In this document: piece by piece, positions 15,588 through 24,489 of the stretch
How positions within the stretch are numbered: position 1 is the first letter of the stretch
How the letters are laid out: each line of letters begins with the position of its first letter
Source of the DNA: Methylobacteriaceae bacterium
Lineage (GTDB): Bacteria; Pseudomonadota; Alphaproteobacteria; Rhizobiales; Beijerinckiaceae
Direction: 5' to 3'
DNA length: 64,000 nucleotides
Assembly: GCA_020638135.1 (NCBI GenBank)
Contig: JACKJE010000008.1
Span: forward strand, 1-64,000
Translations under genes and position numbers: made by a program
Notes under the pieces: model-generated
The model's database searches: none
What the model saw: only the letters and a program-made list of their open reading frames with translations
What the model was told of the DNA's origin: nothing

Positions 15588-17270
15588 TCACCGCGCCCGC
15601 GCCCTCTCCACGATCGCCCTGCAATCCACGCCCTTCGGCAGCGCGCCGTATTGGTGCGCGCCGTGCGCGGCCAGCCGCGAGGCGCAGAAGGCTTCCGACA
15701 CATAGGAAGGCGCGTGGCGCACCAGCAGGCTCGCCTGCAATCCCGTCGCCAGCCGATCCACGAGATTTCTCGCACGCAATTCGAAGTCCTCGGTCACGCG
15801 CATGTCCGCGCGCAAATCGGCGGCATGCGCGTCGAGCGTCGCATTGCCGCCCTTGGCCGTCTCGATCTCCGCGAAGAAGGCGTCCAGCGTTTCCGGGCTC
15901 TTGCCCATGGCGCGCAGCACGTCGAGGCATTGCACGTTGCCCGATCCTTCCCAGATGGCGTTGACCGGGCTTTCGCGGAACAGGCGCGGCATCGGGCCGT
16001 CCTCCATCACGCCGGAGCCGCCGATGCATTCCATCGCTTCCGTGGCGACCGACGGCGTGCGCTTGCAGATCCAGTATTTACCGATGGCCGTGCCCAGCCG
16101 AATGAGGTTCGCCTCGTGCGGATCGGCGCGGTCGTCGAGCGCGCGGGCGATGCGCATGGTCAGCGTCAGCGCCGCCTCGCTTTCCAGCGCGAGATCGGCG
16201 AGCACATTGGTCATGATCGGCTGGTCGATCAGCAGACGGCCGAAGGCCGCGCGCTGCGCGCAATGGTCGATCGCCTGCGCGACCGCCATGCGCATGCCGG
16301 CGGATGAACCGATCATGCAGTCGAAACGCGTCATCGCCACCATTTCGATGATGGTCGGCACGCCGCGGCCTTCCTCGCCGATCATCCAGCCGAGCGCGCC
16401 GCGCAGCTCCGTCTCGCTCGACGCATTGGATGCGTTGCCCATCTTCTTCTTCAACCGCAGCACCTGCAGCGGGTTCTTGGTTCCGTCCGGCTTCCAGCGC
16501 GGCACGAGGAAACACGAGAGCCCGCCCGGCGCCTGCGCCAGCACGAGAAAGGCGTCGCACATGGGCGCGGAGACGAAGAACTTGTGGCCGACGAGTTCAT
16601 AGGGCTGGCCGGGGCCCTCGGAACGGATCGGCAAAGCGCGCGTCGTATTGGCGCGCACGTCGGAGCCGCCCTGCTTCTCCGTCATCGCCATGCCGATGGT
16701 GATTCCGTCCTTCTCGTCGGCGGGAACGTTGCGCGGGTCATAGCTGCGCGCGAGAATTTTCGGCAGCCATTCCCCAGCGATCTCGGGCTGCAGTTTGAGC
16801 GCGGGTACGGCGGCGAAGGTCATGGTGATCGGGCAGCCGTGGCCGGCCTCGATCTGGCTGTGCATGTAGAAACGCGCGGCGCGCGCGACATGCGCGCCTG
16901 GACGCGGATCGGTCCAGGGCGCGGAGTGCAGGCCCTCTTCGATCGAGGTCTTCATCAGCTGGTGATAGGAGGGATGGAAGCGCACGAGATCGACGCGACG
17001 GCCATAGCGGTCGTGCGTGTCGTATTCCGGCAGGTGACGATTGGCGAGCGCGCCGAGGTCGAGATAGTCGGCCGTCCCGATGCGCGCGCCGAAATCGGCG
17101 AGGTCGTTTGCCGCCCATTGCGCATTCTCACGGACGACCGCCTCGGCGAGCGGGCGATCGGAGGAATAGAGATTGTAGTCGGCCAGTTCGTGCGGCTGGT
17201 TGATCACCTCGTGCGTGACTGCCCCGTAGTGATCCATGTGGCTCGCGACCTGATGCGCGGCGGTTTCCAT
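15588..17270 (-). CDS. AidB-like acyl-CoA dehydrogenase family protein
   Basis: A 560-residue member of the AidB branch, longer than ordinary acyl-CoA dehydrogenases (about 390). AidB-type signatures: 'RFHPSYHQLM', 'GCPITMTFAAVPAL', 'GMAMTEKQGGSDVRANTT', 'GNASNASSETEL', 'MTRFDCMIGSSAGMR' and 'NAIWEGSGNVQCLDVLR'. E. coli AidB is an alkylation-induced flavoprotein that binds DNA; the FAD domains are conserved here, but DNA binding is not shown. ATG at 17270 follows 'CAACAGGAGCC'. The upstream region contains an inverted repeat rather than an obvious Ada box. Confidence 0.88.
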   Translation of the reverse strand: METAAHQVASHMDHYGAVTHEVINQPHELADYNLYSSDRPLAEAVVRENAQWAANDLADFGARIGTADYLDLGALANRHLPEYDTHDRYGRRVDLVRFHPSYHQLMKTSIEEGLHSAPWTDPRPGAHVARAARFYMHSQIEAGHGCPITMTFAAVPALKLQPEIAGEWLPKILARSYDPRNVPADEKDGITIGMAMTEKQGGSDVRANTTRALPIRSEGPGQPYELVGHKFFVSAPMCDAFLVLAQAPGGLSCFLVPRWKPDGTKNPLQVLRLKKKMGNASNASSETELRGALGWMIGEEGRGVPTIIEMVAMTRFDCMIGSSAGMRMAVAQAIDHCAQRAAFGRLLIDQPIMTNVLADLALESEAALTLTMRIARALDDRADPHEANLIRLGTAIGKYWICKRTPSVATEAMECIGGSGVMEDGPMPRLFRESPVNAIWEGSGNVQCLDVLRAMGKSPETLDAFFAEIETAKGGNATLDAHAADLRADMRVTEDFELRARNLVDRLATGLQASLLVRHAPSYVSEAFCASRLAAHGAHQYGALPKGVDCRAIVERARAR

Positions 17271-17336
17271 TTTTGGCTCCTGTTGCTGCGGGCACGATAG
17301 CGCGGGCGGGTGGCCCCCGTCATGCGGCAGCGCAAA

Positions 17337-17400
17337 TGGACCGCGAGCCTCCAGGCTCGCATCTGTTGCAGCCAAGGCGGGCCTGAAGGCTCGCGGTCCA
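17337..17400. repeat. 14-bp perfect inverted repeat (TGGACCGCGAGCCT)
   Basis: Arms 17337-17350 'TGGACCGCGAGCCT' and 17387-17400 'AGGCTCGCGGTCCA' are perfect reverse complements over a 36-base interior that itself contains the shorter pair 'GAGCCT'/'AGGCTC'. It lies in the divergent gap between the AidB-like and DTW genes. A related element with the same 'GGACCGCGAGCCT' arm is at 44577-44656. Confidence 0.75.
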
Positions 17401-17424
17401 GCTGGGGGCGGTGTATGGGTGCGC

Positions 17425-18147
17425 ATGACCGAAATCGAAACCGTCGTGGAAGTCCCCGTCTGCCCGCATTGCGCCAAACCCCCGGCGCTCTGCGTTTGCG
17501 AGGCTGTCGAGCCGGTGGAAAACCGCGTCGCTGTCCTGATCCTCCAGCATCCGCAGGAGCAGGACCGGTTGCTCGGCACGGCGCGGCTGGCGGCGCGGCA
17601 ATTGTCCAGCGCCACGTTCAAAATCGGCCTGTCCTGGTCGAGCCTCGCCAAGGCGCTGGGGCGGCCAGCCGAGCCTGCCGACTGGGCGGTGCTGCATCTG
17701 GGCTCCGTCAAGCCGTCGGACTTGCCGCCGGGGCGCGAAGTCGCCGTGCTCGACAGGAAGGGCGTGGTCCTGGCCGATCAGGATTCGGCGCTGAAGGGGT
17801 TGAAGGGCATCGTCGTGTTCGACGGCACATGGGCGCAGGCCAAGACCCTGTGGTGGCGCAACGCCTGGGTCTTGAAGGCGAAGCGCCTCGCGCTCGCGCC
17901 CAAGCGCCGCTCGCTCTATGGCGAACTGCGCCGCGAGCCGCGCCGCGAGAGCCTGTCGACCATCGAGGCGATCGGGCTCGCGCTCAGCGCGATCGAGGGC
18001 AAGCCGGAGATCGACGCGGGGCTGCGCGACGGGTTTGCGACCATGCTGATGAAATATCGGGAAGCCGTCGCCGCGGGCGACGTCACGCCGCAGGCGCCGA
18101 AGGCCGGCGGGGACCGGCGGCGCAAGTGGCGGGGGAAAAGGGGATAG
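17425..18147 (+). CDS. DTW domain protein (tRNA-uridine aminocarboxypropyltransferase-like)
   Basis: A 240-residue DTW protein. The N-terminal 'CPHCAKPPALCVCEA' is the usual zinc-type CxxC...CxC cluster, 'ILQHPQE' follows, and 'FDGTWAQAKTL' carries the D-x-T-W signature; 'RRESLSTIEA' marks the C-terminal active-site segment. TapT of E. coli, in this family, uses S-adenosylmethionine to make acp3U47 in tRNA. Start is taken as ATG 17425; GTG 17419 in the same frame is possible. It ends against a compact terminator and the convergent FkbM gene. Confidence 0.87.
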   Translation: MTEIETVVEVPVCPHCAKPPALCVCEAVEPVENRVAVLILQHPQEQDRLLGTARLAARQLSSATFKIGLSWSSLAKALGRPAEPADWAVLHLGSVKPSDLPPGREVAVLDRKGVVLADQDSALKGLKGIVVFDGTWAQAKTLWWRNAWVLKAKRLALAPKRRSLYGELRREPRRESLSTIEAIGLALSAIEGKPEIDAGLRDGFATMLMKYREAVAAGDVTPQAPKAGGDRRRKWRGKRG

Positions 18148-18166
18148 GCCGGCAGTCCCGGCTTTT
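18148..18166 (+). terminator. Rho-independent terminator after the DTW gene
   Basis: Immediately after the stop codon 'GCCGG' (18148-18152), a 5-base loop and 'CCGGC' (18158-18162) are followed by TTTT. Compact stem plus T run fits an intrinsic terminator. Confidence 0.6.
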
Positions 18167-18188
18167 CGATTCACGAGTGCGTCTAGAT

Positions 18189-18953
18189 TTACAACACGCA
18201 ATAGACATCGCCGGAATTGGCCTCGTGCGGCAGACCGGCGATTTGCGCCGCCATATCGTCCCGCGAAACCCACTTGCCCTGCAGCGCATGGCTCTCGCCG
18301 AGCGACAGATCGAAACGATAGTTTCCGAGGGCGGCGAGGCGGTCGAGGCAGCGATAGGCGACGTCGCGCTGGATTGTCGTGAATTCGAAGGAGAGCCCCG
18401 GCAGCGGATGTGACAGGCCCGCGAGCACATCTGCCTCGAAACCCTCGACGTCGATCTTGGCGAAGGCAGGCGCGCCATGCGCGACGATCAGCGCATCGAG
18501 CGTGGTCATGCGCACGTCGAGCGTCGCATCCCAGGTCTGGCCTTCCCAGCCCTGCGCGCCGTCGGCGGCGGCGACGAAGTCCTGCGAGGCGGTGGTGACG
18601 GTCGGATTGGCGGAGTTCACACGTAAGGAAATCGCGCCCTCATGCGCGCCGCAGGCAGCGTCGACGAGGACGATGTCCGCATCGTCGCCGTAGAGCGTCC
18701 GGAGCGCGTGGAAACAGAGCGGTTGCGGCTCGAGCGCGACGACGCGCGCGCCGAGGCGGCGGAAAGCGCCGATGCGGTCGCCGACATGCGCGCCGATGTC
18801 GAAGACGAGATCGTCCGGCTTCACGAAGCGCGCATAGAGCGCGGCCATGCGGTCTTCGTGCGCGGGATCGCCGTAGTAGACCGACAGCGAACGGCCGAGC
18901 GTCGCGAAGGCGGGGTCGGCGGCAAGCGTCGCGATTTTTTCGGAGCGGGTCAT
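18189..18953 (-). CDS. FkbM family methyltransferase
   Basis: A 254-residue S-adenosylmethionine-dependent methyltransferase. Motif I reads 'VFDIGAHVGDR' near residue 50, 'VVALEPQPLCFHAL' is motif II, and 'FAKIDVEGFEADVL' near residue 164 is the hallmark FkbM segment. Family members O-methylate polyketides, sugars or glycans; the substrate here is unknown. It is the third gene of a tight minus-strand set: amidase, MFS transporter (24-base gap), this gene (12-base gap), so co-transcription is very likely. Confidence 0.87.
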   Translation of the reverse strand: MTRSEKIATLAADPAFATLGRSLSVYYGDPAHEDRMAALYARFVKPDDLVFDIGAHVGDRIGAFRRLGARVVALEPQPLCFHALRTLYGDDADIVLVDAACGAHEGAISLRVNSANPTVTTASQDFVAAADGAQGWEGQTWDATLDVRMTTLDALIVAHGAPAFAKIDVEGFEADVLAGLSHPLPGLSFEFTTIQRDVAYRCLDRLAALGNYRFDLSLGESHALQGKWVSRDDMAAQIAGLPHEANSGDVYCVL

Positions 18954-18965
18954 GCGCGCATCATA

Positions 18966-20171
18966 TCATCCCGACGCCGTCAGCCGGTCCTGCTTTCGCA
19001 AATCCGGAAAGAGCCGCATCCAGACCAGCGCCACCAAAATCGTGCCGACGCCGCCGATCACGCCGGCCGCGACAGGGCCGAACAGGCCGGCAACCATGCC
19101 GGATTCGAATTCGCCCAGCTGGTTCGAGGTGCCGATGAATAGCGAGTTGACCGCGCTCACACGGCCGCGCATTTCGTCGGGCGTGCCGAGCTGCACCAGC
19201 GACTGGCGGATGACGACGCTGACATTGTCGGCCGCGCCGGTTACGGCAAGCGCGACCAGCGACAGGATCATGTTGCGCGACAGCGCGAAGACGAGAATGG
19301 CGAGGCCGAAAACGCAGACGGACACGAACATGGTGCGCCCGACATTGGCGCCGACGATGCGGCCGACAAAGACCGATATGGCGAGCGCGCCGACGGCGGG
19401 CGCCGAGCGCAGCAGGCCGAGGCCGAGCGAGCCGGTCTCGAGAATGTCGTGCGCGTAGATCGGTAGCAGCGCGGTGACGCCGCCGAGCAGCACGGCGAAC
19501 AGATCGAGCGAGATCGCGCCGAGAATGACGGGGCGGCGCCAGATGAACGACAGGCCGGAGAAGACGGAAGCGAGCGTCACCGGCTCCTTCGAGGGCGGCT
19601 TGCGTTCGAGCGGGATGGCGATGACGGCGACGCCGGTCGCCGCCGACATGAAGGCGGCGAGGCCGAGCGGCATGGGAGCGCCGAAGGCGTAGAGCAGGCC
19701 GCCGAGCGCCGGGCCAATGATGGTGGCGGTCTGCATGGCCGAGGAGGCATAGGCGACGGCATTCGGCAGTTCGCGCTCGCCGACGACGCCAGGCAGCAGC
19801 GCCGACATGCTCGGATGTTCGAAGGCGCGCGATGCGCCGAGGAGGGCGACAGCGGCGAAGATCGCGGGCGCGTCGAGCCAGTCGCGCGCCGCGCCGATGG
19901 CGAGCAGGACGAGCGTCGTCACATTGACGATCTCGCAGGCAGCTATAATGCGACTCCTGTCGATGCGGTCGGCGAGCGGACCGACGACGAAGGTGAGCGC
20001 GACCATCGGCAGGAATTGCGCGAGGCCGACGAGGCCGAGATTGTAGGCAGACCCCGTGCGCGCATAGACGAGCCAGCCGATCGCGACGCCCGCCATCTGG
20101 AACGACAGCGAGGTGAAGACGCGCGCGATCAGGTAGAGCGCGAAGGCGCGGCGTTCGGCGGGCGGCGTCAC
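18966..20171 (-). CDS. MFS transporter (EntS/MFS_3-like exporter)
   Basis: A 401-residue major facilitator protein with about twelve predicted spans. The A-motif-like loop 'GPLADRIDRSR' lies near residue 62, and the general pattern ('QFLPMVALTFVVGPLADR', 'SVVIRQSLVQLGTPDEMRGR') resembles EntS-type exporters of the MFS_3 group. Probable inner-membrane proton-driven efflux of a small molecule. It sits between an amidase and an FkbM methyltransferase in one apparent operon, which hints at modification or export of the same compound; that link is inference. Confidence 0.85.
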   Translation of the reverse strand: MTPPAERRAFALYLIARVFTSLSFQMAGVAIGWLVYARTGSAYNLGLVGLAQFLPMVALTFVVGPLADRIDRSRIIAACEIVNVTTLVLLAIGAARDWLDAPAIFAAVALLGASRAFEHPSMSALLPGVVGERELPNAVAYASSAMQTATIIGPALGGLLYAFGAPMPLGLAAFMSAATGVAVIAIPLERKPPSKEPVTLASVFSGLSFIWRRPVILGAISLDLFAVLLGGVTALLPIYAHDILETGSLGLGLLRSAPAVGALAISVFVGRIVGANVGRTMFVSVCVFGLAILVFALSRNMILSLVALAVTGAADNVSVVIRQSLVQLGTPDEMRGRVSAVNSLFIGTSNQLGEFESGMVAGLFGPVAAGVIGGVGTILVALVWMRLFPDLRKQDRLTASG

Positions 20172-20195
20172 GGCGATGCTTTCGTGTGGTCCATC

Positions 20196-21368
20196 TTACG
20201 CCGTGGCGCGCAATGCGGCTTCCAGCAACGACCGATCCGAGCCGCGTGGCCCAAGAATGGAAATGCCGAGCGGCGCGCCGTCGACCTCGCCGGCGGGCAG
20301 GACGAGCTGCGGCAGGCCGGCGAGGCCGGCCGGGCACAGAAAGGCCATGGCGTTGTCGCGATAGGTTTCGAATTCGGCCGCCGTGGAGTCGAGGCGCGGC
20401 GCCGGCCCGTGCAGCACGGGCGCGATCATCAGGCCGTCTTCGCCATACAGCCTCAGAAGATGCTCCGCAAAACTCGCACGCGCGGCGCGCGCTCGCGCCA
20501 CATCGGCGTCGGTCACCTTTTTCGCGGCGACGAAACGCTGGGCGATCGAGGGATGGAGGACAGGCTTGCGACTGTCGGCCCAGGGGCCGTGCAGCGTCCC
20601 GGCCTCGTGCAATTGCACGATGCGGAAGGCGTCGTAGGGCTCCGCCGTCGGGCGGTCGTAGACATCGACCGGCGTCGCCTTGCCGAGCCGCGCCTGCAAT
20701 TGTTCCGCCATCGGCATGAGCGCGTCGCGGGCAGCGGCGGGCAGGCGCGCGAACAGGTCCTGCGCGATCATCACGCGGCTGGCCTTGGCCTGCGCCGACG
20801 GCAGCAGCACGTCGCCGACCGCGCGCAGCGTCGCCGCGTCGCGCGCGAAAAATCCGCAGGTGTCGAGGGAGGGGGCGAGCGGCATGCAGCGGGCGAGCGA
20901 GATGGCGCCGTGTGTCGGGCGCAGGCCGAACAGGCCGCAGAAGCTCGCAGGCGCGCGCACGGAGCCGCCGGTGTCGGAGCCCAGCGCGAAATCGCAGAGC
21001 CGCGCCGCCACGGCGCTTGCCGAACCGGAAGACGAGCCGCCCGGCACGCGGTCGGGCGCGGCTGGATTGCGCGGCGTGCCGAAATGCGCGTTCGTGCCGT
21101 ACAGCGACCAGGCGAGTTCTTCCGTCTGCGTCTTGCCGACGAATTGCGCGCCGGCGGCAAGCAGGGCGGCGGCGGCTGGCGTATGCACGGTCGCGACCGG
21201 GCTTTCGGCGAGCTTCACGGGATTGCCGCAGCCGGTCCGGTAGCCCGCGACATCGAATATGTCCTTCACGCCGAATGTCAGGCTCTGCAGCGGGCCGTGC
21301 GCGGCTCCCTCCACCGGGACGGCGGGATAGGGCATGAAGGCGTGCGGCGGGTCGTCGGCGAGCAGCAT
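20196..21368 (-). CDS. Amidase signature family protein
   Basis: A 390-residue amidase-signature hydrolase. The Ser-cisSer-Lys triad is visible: Lys in 'TFGVKDIFDV', the glycine/serine run 'GGSSSGSASAV' and the nucleophile segment 'GSDTGGSVRAPASFCG'. It would hydrolyse an amide R-CO-NH2 or similar. ATG at 21368 is chosen because it precedes the conserved N-terminus ('FMPYPAVPVEGAAHGPL'). First gene of the amidase-MFS-FkbM operon; a Crp/Fnr gene starts divergently about 260 bases away. Confidence 0.87.
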   Translation of the reverse strand: MLLADDPPHAFMPYPAVPVEGAAHGPLQSLTFGVKDIFDVAGYRTGCGNPVKLAESPVATVHTPAAAALLAAGAQFVGKTQTEELAWSLYGTNAHFGTPRNPAAPDRVPGGSSSGSASAVAARLCDFALGSDTGGSVRAPASFCGLFGLRPTHGAISLARCMPLAPSLDTCGFFARDAATLRAVGDVLLPSAQAKASRVMIAQDLFARLPAAARDALMPMAEQLQARLGKATPVDVYDRPTAEPYDAFRIVQLHEAGTLHGPWADSRKPVLHPSIAQRFVAAKKVTDADVARARAARASFAEHLLRLYGEDGLMIAPVLHGPAPRLDSTAAEFETYRDNAMAFLCPAGLAGLPQLVLPAGEVDGAPLGISILGPRGSDRSLLEAALRATA

Positions 21369-21625
21369 CGGGCGTTTCCGGTGTTTCGGTCGGGCGCGCA
21401 GATTAACAACCATCGGGCGCGCTGTGCAGCCGACGCGCGGCTGGTCCGCCATGCCGGAATAGCAACTCGATCGACGAGGCAAGGTGCGTCTTCGTGTCGC
21501 TGCATCGCAGCGCGATTGCGCCGTGAAGCTTGATCTGCCGCAAGACCACGACGCGTACAGTCGATCTATGAAATTTGATCGCCCTTCATGCGGCTGCCGT
21601 GAGCGCTGCGGGCGGAGAATAAGTC

Positions 21626-22354
21626 ATGTCATTGGCTGAAATCGTCGACATCAGGGGCTGCGGGGAGCGCAGGTCCCTGCGGTGCGGCGCGTGCAAGGGG
21701 CTGTTCGGATCGCTCAGCGAAGACGAACGCGCCGCGCTCGAGAGGATGCGCCGGCAATCGTCCTTCGCCAGCAAGGAACTGGTGTTCGCGCAGGGGGACG
21801 CGGCGTCGCGCGTGTTCAGCCTGTCCGAGGGCGTCGCGCGCATCTACAAGCTGCTGCCGGACGGTCGCCGCCAGGTGACAGGTTTCGCGCTGGCCGGCGA
21901 TTTTCTTGGCCTGACGCTGATGGAACACCACGCGCTGACGGCGGAGGCGATCGAGCCGACCGTCGCCTGTTCGTTCCCGCGCGCCGCCTTCCGGCGACTG
22001 ATCGACGGCAATCTCGTCGCGTTGCGCCGCATGAACCAGCTCGTCACCCAGGAGCTCGCCACCGCGCACGAGCGCATGATGATGCTCGGGCGCTATACGG
22101 CGGAAGAGAAAATGGCGGCCTTCCTACTGACGTGGCGCGAGCGGCAGGGCGGACGCGGCGAGGCGGCGGATATTACGCCGCTGCCGATGAGCCGACGCGA
22201 CATCGCCGACTATCTCGGCCTCACCATCGAGACGGTCAGCCGCACGTTCACCAAGCTGGAACGCGCCGGCGTGGTCGAGATCGTCGCGGGCGGCGCGCGC
22301 ATCGCCGACGAGGCGCGCGCGCATCAACTGGCGACGGCTTCAACCACGGGATAG
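21626..22354 (+). CDS. Crp/Fnr family transcription regulator with FNR-like cysteines
   Basis: A 242-residue regulator: cNMP-binding-like beta roll (about 25-150) and C-terminal helix-turn-helix. The recognition helix 'LTIETVSRTFTKLERAGVV' has the E-x2-SR set of FNR/FixK proteins, which bind TTGAT-N4-ATCAA. Cysteines 12, 20, 23 and 115 could ligate an oxygen-sensitive 4Fe-4S cluster as in FNR, but the order C-x7-C-x2-C differs from E. coli FNR. ATG at 21626 has only a weak ribosome site. It is convergent with ccmF, whose product serves cytochrome c assembly; regulation of that cluster is plausible but not shown. Confidence 0.88.
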   Translation: MSLAEIVDIRGCGERRSLRCGACKGLFGSLSEDERAALERMRRQSSFASKELVFAQGDAASRVFSLSEGVARIYKLLPDGRRQVTGFALAGDFLGLTLMEHHALTAEAIEPTVACSFPRAAFRRLIDGNLVALRRMNQLVTQELATAHERMMMLGRYTAEEKMAAFLLTWRERQGGRGEAADITPLPMSRRDIADYLGLTIETVSRTFTKLERAGVVEIVAGGARIADEARAHQLATASTTG

Positions 22355-22368
22355 ACGCGCGCTGCGCG

Positions 22369-24348
22369 CTACGCCGCGGTCTCGGCGTGCGCCCGGTTGC
22401 GCGCCATCTTCGGCGCGCCGACGCGCAGGCGCCGGTCGGACAGCGACAGGGTTCCGCCGAAGGCCATGAACAGGCCGCCGATCCAGATCAGCAGCACGAA
22501 CGGCTTCCAGTAGACGCGGATGGTCGTCGTCTGATCGTCGTTTATGTCGCCGAGCGCCACGTAGAGCTGGCCGAGGCCGCGCGTCATCAGGGCGGCTTCC
22601 GACGTGTTCATGCTGCGCGTGGCGAAAGCCCGCTTGGAGGGCTCCATGACGCCGATCTCCCGGCCGTCGCGGACGACGGTCATGCGCGCGACGTCGGCAG
22701 TGAAATTCGGGCCCTTGCGCGGCGTCAGGCCCTCGAATTTCATCTCGTAGCCGCCGATCGGGATCGTGGCGCCGGGCTTGTAGGCGCCGATCGTCTCGAC
22801 GCCCCAGGCGGTCTCGCAGACGATGCCGATCAGCGTGAGCCCGAGTCCGATATGGGCGAACATCGTGCCCCAGGTCGAGCGCGGCAATCCGCGCGCGCGA
22901 TGCAGCGCGTTCGCGAAGGGCACGCGGAACAGGCCGGAGCGCTCGATCAATTCGGCGAGCGAGCCGGCGATGACGTAAAAGCCGAGCCCGATGGCCAGGA
23001 GCGCGATCGCCGGCTTGCCCTGCAGCGCGAAGGCCACGAGCACGCCGAGCGCGCCGACGACATAGGCGAACATCATACGCTGCGCCGCGCCGGCGAGGTC
23101 GCCACGCTTCCAGGCCAGCAGCGGCCCGAACGGCATGGCGATCAGGATCGGCACGAAGAGCGGCGCGAAGGTGAGGTTGAAGAAGGGCGCGCCGACGGAA
23201 ATCTTGGCGCCGGTCGCCGCCTCCAGCGCCAGCGGATAGAGCGTGCCGACGAAGACGGTCGCGGTAGCGGTCGATAGCAGGAGGTTGTTGAGCACCAGCG
23301 CGCCTTCGCGCGAGATCGGCGCGAACAGGCCGCCCTGCCTGAGCGACGGCGCGCGCCAGGCGTAAAGCGCGAGCGCGCCGCCGATCAGCAGCGCCAGGAT
23401 GGCCAGGATGAACACGCCGCGCGAGGGATCGCTGGCGAAGGCGTGCACCGAGGTCAGCACGCCCGAGCGCACGATGAACGTGCCGATCAGCGAGAGCGAG
23501 AAGGTCAGGATCGCCAGAAGGATCGTCCAGACCTTCAGAGCCTCGCGCTTCTCCATCACCAGCGCGGAATGCAGGAGCGCCGTGCCGGCGAGCCAGGGCA
23601 TGAAGGAGGCGTTCTCGACCGGGTCCCAGAACCACCAGCCGCCCCAGCCGAGCGTGTAATAGGCCCAGTAGGAGCCCATGGCGATGCCGAGCGTCAGGAA
23701 TATCCAGGCGAGCAGCACCCACGGGCGCACCCAGCGCGCCCAGGCGGCGTCGATGCGGCCCTCGATCAGCGCGCCGACCGCGAAGGAGAAGGAGATCGAG
23801 AAGCCGACATAGCCGACGTAGAGGAGCGGCGGATGAATGGCCAGGCCCATGTCCTGCAGGATCGGGTTGAGGTCGCGGCCCTGCGCCGGCGCCGGATCGA
23901 GGCGCGTGAACGGGTTCGAGGTGATGAGGATGAAGAGGTAGAACAGCGCGGCGATCCAGGATTGCACGGCCAGAACCGTCGCCTTCAGGGTTGTCGGCAC
24001 ATTGGCGCCGAAAGCGGCGACCAGCGCGCCGAACAGCGCGAGGATCATCACCCACAGCAGCATCGAGCCCTCGTGATTGCCCCACAGGCTCGTGAATTTG
24101 TAGATCGCCGGCATGAGCGAGTGGGAATTCTCGAAGACGCTGGTCACCGAGAAATCCGACTGGCCGTAGGCGGTCGCCAGCGCGCCGAAAGACACGCACA
24201 TCAGCGCGAATTGCGCATAGGCGCCCTTGGTCCCGACGTCCATCAGCACGGGATCGTGCGTGCGCGCGCCGACGAGCGGCACGATCGACTGCGCCAGCGA
24301 AACCGCCAGGGCGAGGATGAGGGCGTAGTGGCCGATTTCAGGGATCAT
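22369..24348 (-). CDS. ccmF: Cytochrome c heme lyase subunit CcmF
   Basis: A 659-residue polytopic inner-membrane protein of System I cytochrome c maturation; it takes heme from holo-CcmE and ligates it to apocytochrome c in the periplasm. The tryptophan-rich WWD domain 'GWGGWWFWDPVENASFMPWL' is intact, as are 'SLWGNHEGSMLLW' and 'IHPPLLYVGYVGFS'. Length and start ('MIPEIGHYALILALAVSLAQ') match the family. The usual neighbours ccmE (before) and ccmH (after) are absent: only 141 bases separate it from ccmI, and a convergent Crp/Fnr gene ends 14 bases after it. Confidence 0.95.
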   Translation of the reverse strand: MIPEIGHYALILALAVSLAQSIVPLVGARTHDPVLMDVGTKGAYAQFALMCVSFGALATAYGQSDFSVTSVFENSHSLMPAIYKFTSLWGNHEGSMLLWVMILALFGALVAAFGANVPTTLKATVLAVQSWIAALFYLFILITSNPFTRLDPAPAQGRDLNPILQDMGLAIHPPLLYVGYVGFSISFSFAVGALIEGRIDAAWARWVRPWVLLAWIFLTLGIAMGSYWAYYTLGWGGWWFWDPVENASFMPWLAGTALLHSALVMEKREALKVWTILLAILTFSLSLIGTFIVRSGVLTSVHAFASDPSRGVFILAILALLIGGALALYAWRAPSLRQGGLFAPISREGALVLNNLLLSTATATVFVGTLYPLALEAATGAKISVGAPFFNLTFAPLFVPILIAMPFGPLLAWKRGDLAGAAQRMMFAYVVGALGVLVAFALQGKPAIALLAIGLGFYVIAGSLAELIERSGLFRVPFANALHRARGLPRSTWGTMFAHIGLGLTLIGIVCETAWGVETIGAYKPGATIPIGGYEMKFEGLTPRKGPNFTADVARMTVVRDGREIGVMEPSKRAFATRSMNTSEAALMTRGLGQLYVALGDINDDQTTTIRVYWKPFVLLIWIGGLFMAFGGTLSLSDRRLRVGAPKMARNRAHAETAA

Positions 24349-24489
24349 GACGAGGTCGTTCCTTCAGCGCCCGCGCCCCGGGCAATTCTGCCGCCCTGCC
24401 GGCGAGCAGGACGCAATGCGCAGCATCGTGAGTTGAGGTCAATGTAGCGCGAGACCTGCCGCGCGAGAAAACCGATCCTGACAGTTTGC

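Noticed and set aside
17271..17336. Ada box before the AidB-like gene
   Set aside because: No A-box/B-box sequence found; alkylation control is not supported.
21530..21543. FNR box TTGAT-N4-CGCAA before the Crp/Fnr gene
   Set aside because: Only the left half-site matches; the right half is poor, so it is not listed as a site.
24349..24489. Hidden ccmE between ccmI and ccmF
   Set aside because: Only 141 bases, no open frame with a heme-binding H-x-x-x-Y motif; ccmE needs about 450 bases.
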